64,000 nt of DNA from assembly GCA_037176725.1 (NCBI GenBank), contig JAZBRS010000020.1, positions 89,474,001 through 89,538,000 on the forward strand, written 5' to 3'. The position numbers and the translations under genes are program-made. This stretch comes from Posidonia oceanica. Taxonomy: Eukaryota > Streptophyta > Magnoliopsida > Alismatales > Posidoniaceae. The notes beneath the pieces were generated by a model that made no database searches, was not told the origin of the DNA, and saw nothing but the letters and a program-made list of their open reading frames with translations. Below are positions 36,434-49,619 of this stretch, one piece after another. Positions within the stretch are counted from its first letter, which is position 1. Every line of letters starts with the position of its first letter.

Positions 36434-39061
36434 AACAAAAATACGTGATTTCGAAAACGCACGCAAAGGCGCTCGTCCTCAAATTAAGGAAGCGAGCAAA
36501 CATTACCACGAAGGGGCCAGCAAGGGCTAGTCCACAAATTAAGGAAACAAGCAAACTAATAGACGTGACTTCAAAAAGGACGCAAAGGCGCTCGTCCTCA
36601 AATTAAGGATGCGAGCAAACATGTCCATGAAGGGGCTTGTAAGGGCCAGTCCTCAAGTTACGGAAGCAAACAAACAAACGGATGTGACTTCGAAAAGGCA
36701 CGCAAAGGCACTCATCTTCAATTTAAGGAAGCGAGCAAACATGACCAAGAAGGGGCATATAAGGGCTTGTCCTTAAATCAAGGAAGCATGCAAACAAACA
36801 GACGTGACTTCGAAAAGCCACGCGATGGCGCTCGTCCTCAAATTACGGAAGCGAGCAAACATGACCACGAAGGGGCATGTAAGGGCTTGTCTTCAAATTA
36901 AGGAAGCAAGTTAACAAACAGACGTGATTTCAAAAAGGCACGCAAAGGCGCTCGTCCTCAAATTAAGGAAGCGAGCAAACACGACCACGATAGGGCATGT
37001 ATGGGCATGTCCTCAAATTAATGAAGCTTGCAAACAAACAAACGATACTTCGAAAAGGCACGCAAAAGCGCTCATCCTCAAATTAAGGAAGCGAGCAAAC
37101 TTGACCACAACGGGGCATGTAAGGGCATGTCCTCAAAATAAGGAAGCAAGCAAACAAACAGACGTGACTTCGAGAAGGCACGCAATGGCTCTCGTCCTCA
37201 AATTTTGGAAGCGAGCAAACATGACCACGATGGGGCATGGAAGGGCATGTCCTCCAATAAAGAAAGCAGGCAAACAAATAGATGTGACTTCGCAAAGGTG
37301 CTCGTCCTCAAATTTTGGAAGCGAGCAGACATAACCACGAAGGGGCATGTTAGGGCTTATCCACAAAGTAAGGAAGTAAGCAAACGAACAGACGAGACTA
37401 CGAAAAGGCACATAAATGCCATCGTCCTAAAATTAAGGAGGCGAGCAAACATGACCATGATGGTGCATATAAGGGCTTGTCCTCAAATTAAGGATGCGAG
37501 CAAACGAACAGACGTGACTTCGAAATGGGACGCAATGGCGCTCGTCCACAAATTAACGAAGTGAGCAAACATGACCACGAAGGGACATGTAAGGGCATGT
37601 CCTCAAAGTAAGGAAGCAAGCAAACAAATAGACGTGACTTCGAGAAAGCACGCAAAGGTGCTTGTCCTCAAACTAAGGAAGCGAGCAAACATGACCATGA
37701 AGGGGCATGTAAGGGCTTGTCCTCAAATTAAGGATGCAAGCAAACAAACAGACATGAATTCGAAATGGCACGCAACGGCGCTCGTCCTAAAATTTAGGAT
37801 GCGAGCAAACAAGACCACGAAGGGGCATGTAAGGGCATGTCCTCAAATTAAGGATGCATGCAAACAAACAGACATGAATTCGAAATGGCACGCAACGGCG
37901 CTCGTCCTCAAATTTAGGATGCGAGCAAACATGACCACGAAGGGGCATGTATGGGCTTGTCCTCATATTAAGGAAGTAAGCAAACAAACAGACGTGACTT
38001 CGAAAAGGCACGCAAAGGCGCTCATTCTCAATTTATGGAAGCGAGCTAACTTGGCTTCGAAGCGGCATGTAAGGGCTTGTCCTCAAATTAAGAAAACAAG
38101 CAAACAAACAAACGTGACATTGAAAAGGCACGCAAAGGCGCTCGTCCTCAAATTAAGGAAGCGAGCGAACATGGCCACGAAGGGGCATGTAAGGGCTAGT
38201 CCTCAAATTAATGATGCAAGCAAACAAACAGACGTGACTTCGAAAAGGCACATAAAGGCACTCGTCCTCAAATTAAGGAAGCGAGCAAACTAAACCACGA
38301 AGGGGTAAGTAAGGGCTTGTCCTCAAATTAGGGAAGCAAGCAAACAAACAAACGTGACTTCGAGAAGGCACGCAACGTCGCTCGTCCTCAAATTAAGGAA
38401 GCGAGTAAACAAGACCATGAATGGGCAAGTATGGGCTTGTCCTCATATAAAGGAAGCACGCAAACCAATAAACGTGACTTCAAAAAGGCACGCAAAGGCG
38501 CTCGTCCTCAAATTAAGGAAGCGAGAAAACTTGACCATGAAGGGGCATGTATGAGCTAGTCCTCATATTAAGGAAGCAAGCAAACCAACAGACGTGACTT
38601 CGAAAAGGCACGCATAGGCGCTCATCCTCTAATTATGGAACCGAGCAAACGTGACCACGATTGGGCATGTAGCGGCTTGTCCTCAAATTACGGTAGCTAG
38701 CAAACAAACAGACGTTACATCGAAAAGGCATGCAATGGTGCTCATCCTCGAAGCAAGCAAGCATGACCACGAATGGGCAAGTAAGTGCTTGTCCTCAAAT
38801 TAAGGAAGCAAGCAAACAAACAGACGTGACTTCGAAAAGGCATGCTAAGGCACTCGTCCTCAAATTCGGCAAGCAAGCAAACATGACCACGAAGGGGCCC
38901 GCTAGGGCTTGTCCTCAAATTACGGAAGCAAGCAAACAAACAGACGTGACTTCGAAAAGGCACACAAAGGCGCTCGTTATCAAATTGTGGAAGCAAGCAA
39001 ACAAGACCACGAAAGGGCTTGTAATACTTGTCCTCAAGTTAAGGAAGCATGCAAACAAGCA

Positions 39062-40022
39062 GACGTGACTTCGAAAAGGCACGCAGAGGCGCTCCTCCTC
39101 AAATTAAGGAAGCGAGCAAACATGACCATGAAGGGGCAAGCAAGGGCTTGTTCTGAAATTAAGGAAGCCTGCAAACAAACAGACGTGACTTCGAAACGGC
39201 ACGCAAAGGCGCCCATACTGAAAATTGGGGAAGCGAGCCAACAAGACCACGAAGGGGCATGGATGGGCTTCTCATCAAATAAAGGAAGCAAGCAAACAAA
39301 CAGACATGACGTCGAAAAGGCACGCAAAGACGCTCGTCCAAAAATTGAGGAAGCGAGCAAACTAGACCATGAAGGGGCATGTAAGGGCTTGTCCTCAAAT
39401 TAAGGAAGCAGGCAGACAAACAGACGTGACTTCGAAAAGGCACACAAAAGCGCTCATCCTCAAATTAAGGATGCGAGCGAACATGACCATGAAGGGGCAT
39501 ATAAGGGCTTGTCCTTAAATTAAGGAAGCAAACAAACAAACAGACGTGACATCGAATAGGGACGCAAATGCACTCGTCCTCAAATTAAGGAAGCGAGCAA
39601 ACATGACTACGAAGGGGCTTGTAAGGGCTCGTCCTCAAATTATGGAAGTAAGCAGACAAACAGATGTGATTTCGAAAAGGCATGCAATGGCACTCGTCCA
39701 CAAATTAAGAAAGCGAGGAAACATGACCATGACGGGGCATGTCAAGGCATGTCCTCAAATTAAGGAACCAAGCAAACAAATGGACGTGACTTCGAAACGG
39801 CACGCAAAGGCACTCGTCCTCAAATTTAGGAAGCAAGCAAACTTGACTACGAATTGGCACGTAAGGGCTTGTCCTCAAATTTAGGAAGCAAGCAAACTAA
39901 CAGACGTTACTTCGAAAAGGCACGCAAAGGCGCTCGTCCTCAAATTATGGAAGTGAGGAAACATGACCACGTAGGGGCATGTAAGGGCTTGTCCTCAAAT
40001 TAAGGAAGCATGCAAACAAACA
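39062..40022 (+). repeat. 961-bp block, first of the downstream pair
   Basis: Position-for-position counterpart of 8,588 at offset 30,474. Carries the CCTGAAATTAAGG-type unit (here TTCTGAAATTAAGG) and the ATGGATGGGCTTCTCATC unit typical of this marker. Confidence 0.78.
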
Positions 40023-40983
40023 GACGTGACTTCGAAAAGGCACGCAGAGGCGCTCCTCCTCAAATTAAGAAAGTGAGCATACAAGACCATAAAGGGCAAG
40101 CAAGGGCTTGTCCAGAAATTAAGGAAGCATGCAAACAAACAGACGTGACTTCGAAACGGCACGCAAAGGTGCTCATACTGAAAATTGGGGCAGCGAGCAA
40201 ACAAGACCATGATGGGGCATGGATGGGCTTCTCATCAAATAAAGGAAGCAAGCAAACAAACAGACGTGACTTCGAAAAGGCACGCAAAGACACTCGTCCT
40301 AAAATTGATGAAGCGAGCAAACATGACCACGAAGGGGCATGTAAGGGCTTGTCCTCAAGTTAAGGAAGCAGGCAGACAAACGGACGTAACTTCGAAAAGG
40401 CACGCAAAAGCGCTCATTCTCAAATTAAGGATGCGAGCGAACATGACCATGAAGGGGCATATAAGGGCTTGTCCTTAAATTAAGGAAGCAAGCAAACAAA
40501 AAGACGTGACTTCGAAAAGGGACGCAAAAGCACTCGTCCTCAAATTAAGGAAGCGAGCAAACATGACTACGAAGGGCAATGTAAGGGCTCGTCCTCAAAT
40601 TATGGAAGCAAGCTGACAAACAGATGTGATTTCGAAAAGGTACGCAAAGGCACTCGTCCTCAAATTAAGGAAGCGAGCAAACACGACCACGACGTGGCAT
40701 GTCAGGGCTTGTCCTCAAATTGAGGAACCAAGCAAACTAACAGACGTTACTTCGAAACGGCACACAATGGCACTTTTCCTCAAATTAAGGATGCGAGCGA
40801 ACGTGACTCCAAAGGGGCATGTAAGGGCTTGTCCACAAATTAACGAAGTAAGCAAACAAACAGACGAGATTTCGAAAAGGCACGCAAAGGCGCTCGTCCT
40901 CAAATTAAGGAAGCGAGCAAACATGACCACGAAGGGGCATGTAATGGCTTGTCCTCAAATTAAGGAAGTAAGCGAACAAACAG
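40023..40983 (+). repeat. 961-bp block, second of the downstream pair
   Basis: Counterpart of 9,549 at offset 30,474. The 961-bp spacing to the previous block is conserved exactly. It then runs into the GACGAGATTTCG units at about 40,860. Confidence 0.78.
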
Positions 40984-41910
40984 ATGAGATTTTGAAAAGG
41001 CACGCAATGGCGCTCGTCCTCAAATTAAGGAAGCGAGCAAACATGACCGCGAAGGGGCATGTAAGGGCTTGTCCTCAAATTAGGGAACCAAGCTAACAAA
41101 CAGACGTGACTTTGAAAAGGCACGCGAAGGCGCCCGTCCTCAAATTTAGGAAACGAGCAAACATGACTACGAAGGGGCATGTAAGGGCTTGTCCTTAAAT
41201 AAATGAAGCAAGCATATAAACAGACGTAACATTGAAAAGGCACGCAAGGGCGCTCGTCCTCAAATTATGGAAGTGAGCAAACATGACAATGAAGGGGCAT
41301 GTACGGGCTTGACCTCAAATTAAGGAAGGAAGCAAACAGACAGACGTGACTTCAAAAAGGCACGCAAAGGCGCTCGTCCTCATATTAAGCAAGTGGGCAA
41401 ATATGACCACGAAGGGGCATGCAAGGGCGTGTCCTCAAGTTTAGGAAGCAAGCAAACAAACAGACGTGACTTCGAAAAGGCACGCAAAGGCGCTCATCCT
41501 CAAATTAAGGAAGCGAGCAAACATGACCATGAAGGGGCATGTTTGGACTTGTCCTCAAATTAAGGAAACAAGCAAACAAACAGACGTGACTTCGGAAAGG
41601 CACACAATGACGCTCGTCCTAAAATTGAGGAAGCGAGCAAACATGACTACGAAAGACCATGTAAGGGCTTGTCCTCAAATTACGGAAGCTAGCAAACAAA
41701 CAGACGTGACTTCGAAAAGGCACGCAAAGGCGCTCGTCCTCAAATTAAGAAAGTGAGTAAACATTACCACGAAGTGGCATGTAAGGGCTTGTCCTCAAAT
41801 TACGGAAGCATTCTAACAAACTGACGTGACTTCGAAAAGGCTCGTGAAGGCGCTCATCCTCAAATTATAGAAGCGAGCAAACATGACTATGATGGGGCAT
41901 GTAAGGGCTT

Positions 41911-44900
41911 GTCCTCAAATTATGGAAGCAAGCTAACAAACAGACGTGACTTCGAAAAGGCACACAAAGGCGTTCGTCCTCAAATTAAGGAAGCGAGCAA
42001 ACACGACCACGATAGGGCATGTAAGGGCTTGTCCTCAAAATAATGAAGCAAGCAAACAAACAGACGTGACTTCGAAAAGGCACGCAAAGGCGCTTATCCT
42101 CAAATTACGGAAGCGAGTAAACTTGACCACAACGGGGCATGTAAGGGCTTGTCCTCAAAATAAGGAAGTAAGCAAACAAACAGACGTGACTTCGGGAAGG
42201 CACATATTGGCGCTCGTCCTCAGATTTTGGAAGCGAGCAAACATGACCACAATGGGGCATGGAAGGGCTTGTCCTCTAATAAAGGAAGCATGCAAACAAA
42301 TAGAAGTGACTTCGAAAAGGCTCGCAAAGGTGCTTGTCCTCAAATTAAGGAAGTGAGCAGACCTGACCACGAAGGGGCTTGTAAGGGCTTATCCACAAAT
42401 TAAGGAAGTAAGCAAACGAACAGATGTGACTTCGAAAAGGCACGCAAATTCAATCATCCTAAAATTAAGGAGGCGAGCAAACATGACTCAAATGGTGCAT
42501 ATACGGGCTTATCGTCAAATTAAGGTAGCAAGCAAACAAACAGATGTGACTTCGAAATGGGACGCAATGGTGCTCGTACTCAAATTAACGAAGTGAGCAA
42601 ACATGACCACGAAGGGACACGTAAGGGCTTGTCCTCAAAGTAAGGAAGCAAGCAAACAAACAGACGTGACTTCGAGAATGCATGCAAAGGTGCTCGTCCT
42701 CAAATTAAGGAAGCGAGCAAACATGACAACAAAGTGGCAGGTATGGGCTTGTCCTCTAATTAAGGAAGCAAGAAAACAAACAGACGTGACTTCGAGAAGG
42801 CACGCAACGGCGCTCGTCCAAAAATTATGGAATCGAGCAAACTTGACAACGAAGGGGAATGTAAGGGCTTGTTCTCAAATTAAGGAAGCAAGCAAACAAG
42901 CAGACGTGACTTCGAAAAGGCACGCAAAGGCGCTTGTCCTCAAATTAAGGAAGTGAGCAAACATTACCACGAAGGGATTGTACGGGCTTGTCCTCAAATT
43001 AAGGAAGCAAGCAAACAAACAGACGTGACTTCGTAATGGCTCGCAAAGGCGCTCGTCCTCAAATTATGGAAGCGAGCAAACATGACCACGAAGGGGCTTG
43101 TAAGGGCTTGTCCTCAAATTACGGAAGTTAGCAGACAAACGGACGTGACTTCGGAAAGGTACGCAAAAGTGCTCGTCCTCAAATTAAGAAAGCGAGGGAA
43201 CATGACCACGAACGGGCATATATGGGCTTGTCCTTAAATTAAGGAAGCACGCAAACAAACAGACGTGACTTCGAAAAGGGACACAAAGGCGCTCATCCTC
43301 AAATTAAGGAAGCGAGCAAACATGACCACGAAGGGACATGTAAGGGCTCGTCCTCAATTTAAGGAAGGAAGCAAACAAACAGACGTGACTTCGATAAAGC
43401 ACGCAAAGGTGCTCTTCCTCAAATTAAGGATGTGAGCAAATAGGACCACGAAGTGGCATGTAAGGGCTTGTCCTCAAATAAAAGATGCAAGCAAACAAAC
43501 AGACGTGACTTCAAAACAGCACACATTGGCGCTTGTCCTCAAATTAAGGATGTGAGCAAACGTGACTCCGAAGGGGCATGTAAGGGCTAGTCCACAAATT
43601 AACGAAGTTAGCAAACAAACAGACGAGATTTCGAAAAGGCACGCAAAGGCACTCGTCCTCAAATTAAGGAAGCGAGCAAACATGACCACGAAGGGGCAAG
43701 TAAGGGTTTGTCCGCAAAGTAAGGAAGTAAGCGAACAAACAGACGAGATTTCGAAATGGCACGCGAAGGCACTCGTCCTCAAATTAAGGAAGCGAGCAAA
43801 CATGACCGCGAAGGGGCATGTAAGGGCTTGTCCTCAAATTAAGGAACTAAGAAAACAAACAGACGTGACTTCAAAGAGGCAGGCGAAGGCGCCCGTCCTC
43901 AAATTTAGGATGCGAGCAAACGTGACTACAAAGGGGCATGTAAGGGGAGGTCCTCAAATAACGGAAGCAAGCAAATAAACAGACGTAACATTGAAAAGGC
44001 ATGCAAGGGTGCTCGTCCTCAAATTATGGAAGCGAGCAAACATGACCACGAAGGGGTATGTACGGGCTTGTCCTCAAATCAAGGAAGGAAGCAAACAAAC
44101 AGACGTGACTTCGAAAAGGCATGCGAAGGCGCTCGTCCTCATATTAAGGAAGCGGGCAAACATGACCACGAAGGGGCATGCAAGGGCGTGTCCTCAAGTT
44201 AAGGAAGCAAGCAAACAAACAGACGTGACTTTGAAAAGGCACGCAAAGGCGCTCCTCCTCAAATTAAGGAAGCGAGCAAACATGACCATGAAGGGGCATG
44301 TTTGGGCTTGTCCTCAAATTAAGGAAACAAGCAAACAAATAGACGTGACTTCGGAAAGGCATGCAAAGACGCTCATCCTAAAATTGAGGAAGCGAGCAAA
44401 CATGACCACGAAGGAGCATGTAAGGGCTTGTCCTCAAATTAAGGAAGGAAGCAAACAAACAGACGTGACTTCGAAAAGGGACGCAAAGGCGCTCGTCCTC
44501 AAATTAAGGAAGCGAGCAAACACGACCACGAAGGGGCATGTAAGGGCTTGTCCTCAAATTAAGCTTACTAGCAAACAAACAGACGTGACTTCGAAAAGGC
44601 ACGAAAACGCGCTCATCCTCAAATTTAGGAAGCGAGCACACATGACCACGAAGGGGCATGTAAGTGTCTCGTCCTAAAATTAAGGAAGCAAGCAAACAAA
44701 CAGACGTGACTTCGAAACGGTGCAAATAGGCACTCGTCCTCAAATTGGGGAAGCAAGCGAACAAGAGCTCGACGGGGCATGTATGGGCTTGCCCTCTAAT
44801 TGAGGAAGCATGCCAACAATCTGACGTGACATCAAAAAGGTACGCAAAGGTGCTCGTCCTCAAATTAAGGAAGCGAGCAAATATGACGACGAAGGGGCAA

Positions 44901-47900
44901 GTATGCGCTTGTCCTCAAATTTAGGAAGCAAGCAAACAAACAGACGTGACTTCGAAAAGGCATGCAAAGGCGCTCGTCCTCAAATTAAGGATGTGTGCAA
45001 ACATTACCACGATGGGGCATGTAAGAGCTTGTCCTCAAATTTAGGAAGCAAGCAAACAAACAGACGTGTCTTCGAAAAGGCTTGCAAAGGTGCTCGTCCT
45101 CAAATTAAGGAAGCGAGCAAACTTGACCAAGAAGGAGCATGCAAGGGCTTGTCCTCAAATTATGGATGCGAGCAAACTTTACCACGAAAGGGAAAGTAAC
45201 GGCTTGTCCTTAAATTAAGGAAGCAAGCAAACAAACAGACGGAACATCGAAAAGGCACGCAAAGGTGTTCGTCCTCGAAGCGAGCAAACTTGACCACGAA
45301 GGGGCACGTAAGGGCTTGTCCTCAAATTAAGGAAGCAAGCAAACAAAAATACGTGACTTCGAAAACGCACGCAAAGGCGCTTGTCCTCAAATTAAGGAAG
45401 CGAGCAAACATGACCACGAAGGGGCCTACATGGGCTAGTCCTCAAATTAAGGAAGCAAGCAAACTAACGGACGTGACTTCGAAAAGGCACGCAAAGTCAC
45501 TCGTCCTCTAATTAAGGATGTGAGCAAACATGTCCATGAACGGGCTTGTAAGGGCTTGTCCTCAAATTACGGAAGCAAGCAAACAAAGAGATGTGACTTC
45601 GAAAAGGCATGCAAAGGCACTCGTCCTCAAATTAAGGAAGCGAGCAAACATGACCACGAAGGGGCATATAAGGGCTTGTCCTTAAATCAAGGAAGCATGC
45701 AAACAAACAGATGTGACTTCGGAAAGCCTTGCGAAGGCGCTCGTCCTCAAATTAAGGAAGCGAGCAAACATGACCACGAAGGGGCATGTAAGGGCTCGTC
45801 CACAAAATAAGGAGGCAAGCAAACAAACAGACGTGCCTTCGAAAAGGTACGCAAAAGCGATCGCCCTCAAATTAAGGAAGCGAGCAAACATGACCACGAT
45901 GGGGCATGGTAGGGCTTGTCCTCTAATAAAGGAAGCATGCAAACAAAGAGATGTGACTTCGAAAAGGCTCGCAAAGGTGCTCGTCCTCAAATTAAGGAAG
46001 CGAGCAGACATGACAACGAAGGGGCATGTAATGGCTTATCCACAAATTAAGGAAGTAAGCAAATGAACATACGTGACTTCGAAAAGGCACGCAAATGCCA
46101 TCGTCCTAAAATTAAGGAGGCGAGCAAACATGACCATGATGGTGCATATAAGGGCTTGTCCTCAAATTATGGAAGCAAGCAAACAAACAGACGTAACTTC
46201 GAAATGGGATGCAATGGTGCTCATCCTCAAATTAACGAAGCGAGCAAACATGACCATGAAGGGACACGTAAGGGCTTGTCCTCAAAGTATGGAAGCAAGC
46301 AAACAAACAGACGTGACTTCGAGAATGCACGCAAAGGTGCTCCTCTGCACATTGAGGAAGCGAGCAAACGTGACAACGAAGTGGCATGTAAGGGCTTGTC
46401 CTCTAATTAAGGAAGCAAGCAAACAAACAAACGTGACTTCGAAAAGGCATGCAACGGCGCTCGCCCACAAATTAAGGAATCGAGCAAACATGACTACGAA
46501 GGGGCATGTAAGGGCTTGTCCACATATTAAGGAAGCAAGCAAACAAACAGACATGAATTTGAAATGGCACGCGGAGGCGCTCGTCCTCAAATTAAGGATG
46601 CGAGCAAACATGACCACGAAAGGGCAAGTAAGTGCTCGTCTTCAAATTAAGGAAGCAAGGAAACAAACAGACGTGACTTCGAAAAGGCACGCAAAGGCGC
46701 TCGTCGTCAAATTAAGGAAGCGAGCAAACTTGACTACGGAGCGGCATGTAATGGATTGTCCTCAAATTACGGAAGCAAGCAAACAAACAAACGTGTCTTC
46801 GAAAAGGCACGCAAAGGCGCTCGTTCTCAAATTAAGGAAGCGAGCGAACATGACCACGAAGGGGCATGTAACGGCTTGTCCTCAAATTAAGGATGGAAGC
46901 AAACAAACAGACATAACTTCGAAAAGGCATGCAAAGGCGCTCGTCCTCAAATCAAGGAAGCGAGCAAACTTAACCACGATGGGGCATGTAAAGGATTGTC
47001 CTCAAATTAGGGAAGCAGGCAAACAAACAGACGTGACTTCGAGAAGGCACGCAACGGTGCTCGTCCTCAAATTAAGGAAGCGAGTAAACATGACCACGAA
47101 CGGGCAAGTATGGGCTTGTCCTCAAATAAATGAAGCACGCAAACAAATAGATGTGACTTCAAAAAAGCATGCAAAGGCGCTCGTCCTCAATTTAAGGAAG
47201 CGAGCAAACATGACCATGAAGGGGCATGTAAGGGCTACTCCTCAAATTAAGGAAGCAAGGAAACCAACGGACGTGACTTCGAAAAGGCACGCATAGGCGC
47301 TCATCCTCTAATTATGGAACCGAGCAAACGTGACCATGAATGGGCATGTAGCGGCTTGTCCTCAAATTACGGTAGCTAGCGAACAAACAGACGTTACAAC
47401 GAAAAGGCATGCAATGGTGCTCATCCTCGAAGCGTGCAAGCATGACCACGAATGGGCAAGTAAGTGCTTGTCCTCAAATTAAGGAAGCAAGCAAACAAAC
47501 AGACGTGACTTCGAAAAGGCACGCAAAGGCGCTCGTCCTCAAATTAGGGAAGCGAGCAAACATGACCATGAAGGGGCCTGCTTGGCTTGTCCTCAAATTA
47601 CGGGAGCAAGCAAACAGACAGACGTGACTTCGAAATGGCACGCAAAGGCGCTCGTCATCAAATTATGGAAGCGAGCAAACAAGACCACGAAAGGGATTGT
47701 AAAAACTTGTCCTCAAATTAAGGAAGCAAGCAAACAAACAGACGTGATTTCGAAATGGCACGCAGAGGCGCTCGTCCTCAAATTAAGGAAGCGAGCAAAC
47801 CTGACCATGAAGGGGCTTGCAAGGGCTTGTCCTGAAATTAATGAAGCGTGCAAACAAACAGACGTGACATCGAAAAGGCACGCAAAGGCGCTCATCCTCA

Positions 47901-49619
47901 AATTAAGGAAGCGAGCAAACAAGACTACGATGGGGCATGGATGGGCTAGTCCTCAAATTAAGGAAGCAAGCAAACAAATAGACGTGACTTCGAAAAGGCA
48001 CGCAAAGGCGCTCGTCCTAAAATTGATGAAGCGAGCAAACATGACCACGAAGGGGCATGTAAGGGCCGGTCCTCATATTAAAGAAGCAAGCAGACAAATG
48101 GACGTGACTTCGAAAAGGCATGCAAAAGTGCTCGTCCTCAAATTAAGGAAGCGAGCGAACATGACCATAAATGGGAATGTAAGGGCTTGTCCTCAAATTA
48201 TGAAAGCAAGCAAACAAACAGACGTGACTTCGAAAAGGGATGCAAAAGTGCTCGTCCCCAAACTAAGCAAGCGAGCAAACATGACTACGAAGGGGCAAGT
48301 AAGGGCTCATCCCCAAATTATGGAAGCAAGCAGACAAACAGACGTGATTTCAAAAAGGCACGCAAAGGCACTCGTCCTCAAATTATGGAAGCGAGCAAAC
48401 ATGACCACGACAGGGCATGTCCTCAAATTAAGGAACCAAGCAAATAAACAGACGTGACTTCGAAACGGCACGCAAAGGCACTTGTCCTCAAATTTAGGAA
48501 GTGAGCAAACATGACATCGAATTGGCAGGTAAGGGCTGGTCCTCAAATTAAGGAAGCAAGCCAACGAACAGACGTAACATCGAAAAGGCACGCAAAGGCA
48601 CTCATCCTCAAATTATGGAAGCGTGCAAACGTGACCATGAAGGGGCATGTAAGGGCTTGTCCAAAAATTAAGGAAGCAAGCAAACAAACAGACGAAACTT
48701 CGAATAGGCACGCAAAGGCACTTGTCCTCAAATTAAGGAAGTGAGCAAACACGACCACGACGTGGCATGTTAGGGCTTGTCCTCAAATTGAGGAACCAAG
48801 CAAACAAACAGACGTGACTTCGAAAAGGCACGCAAAGGCACTCGTCCACAAATTTAGGAAGCGAGCAAACATGACTACGAATTGGCACGTAAGGGCTTGT
48901 CCCCAAATTAAGGAAGCAAGCAAACTAACAGACGTTACTTCGAAAAGGCACGCAAAGGCGCTCGTCCTCAAATTATGGAAGCGAGGAAACATGACCACGT
49001 AGGGGCATGTAAGGGCTTGTCCTCAAATTAAGGAAGCATGCAAACAAACAGACGTGACTTCAAAAAGGCACGCAGAGGCGCTCCTCCTCAACTTAAGGAA
49101 GCGAGCATACATGACCATAAAGGGGCAAGCAAGGGCTTGTCCTGAAATTAAGGAAGCATGCAAACAAACAGACGTGACTTCGAAACGGCACGAAAAGGCG
49201 CTCATTCTGAAAATTCGGGAAGCGAGCAAACAAGACCATGATGGGGCATGGATGGGCTTCTCATCAAATAAAGGAAGGAAGCAAACAAACAGACGTGAAT
49301 TCGATGAAGCACGCAAAGGTGCTCGTCCTCAAATTAAGGATGCGAGCAAACATGACCACAAAGGGGCATGTAAGAGCTTCTCCTTAAATTAAGGATGCAA
49401 GTCAAGAAACAGACGTGACTTCGAAACGGCATGCAATGGTGCTAGTCCACAAATTACGGATGCAAGCAAACATGACTCCGAATGGGCTTGTATGGGCTTG
49501 TCCTCAAATTAAGGAAGTCAGCAAACAAACAGACGAGATTTCGAAAAGGCACTTAAAGGCGCTCATACTCAAATTAAGGAAGCGAGGAAACATGACCACG
49601 AAGGGGCATGTAAAGGCAT
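41911..49619 (+). repeat. 7.7-kb higher-order repeat, copy 1 (7,709 bp)
   Basis: Starts at a core joining the 11.4-kb type to the 12.1-kb type and ends at 49,619, where the sequence returns to its own start (GCTAACAAACAGACG with GCACACAAAGGCGTTCG). Anchors against the next copy: 41,946/49,655, 43,265/50,965, 44,504/52,204, 45,290/52,990, 47,409/55,090 and 49,054/56,735, with offsets of 7,681-7,709. Sampled 120-bp stretches differ at one to three positions. Inside, the part to 48,741 is colinear with 12.1-18.7 kb, 48,745-49,270 resembles 9.24-9.77 kb, and the last part resembles 19.2-19.55 kb. Confidence 0.87.

Larger units (their letters stand above)
36434..41910 (+). repeat. Left part of 30-kb-offset duplication, copy 2
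   Basis: Counterpart of 5,830-11,444. It begins after the AAAAATACGTGATTT unit near 36,440 and keeps the same order of marker units: CAAACAAACAAACGATAC, GACATGAATTCG twice, the GTTACATCG A half with the 8-bp-deleted B, and two successive CCTGAAATTAAGG blocks at 39.06 and 40.02 kb. It stops at a junction in the repeat core near 41,911, where it passes directly to the sequence type found at 12,096. Confidence 0.83.
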
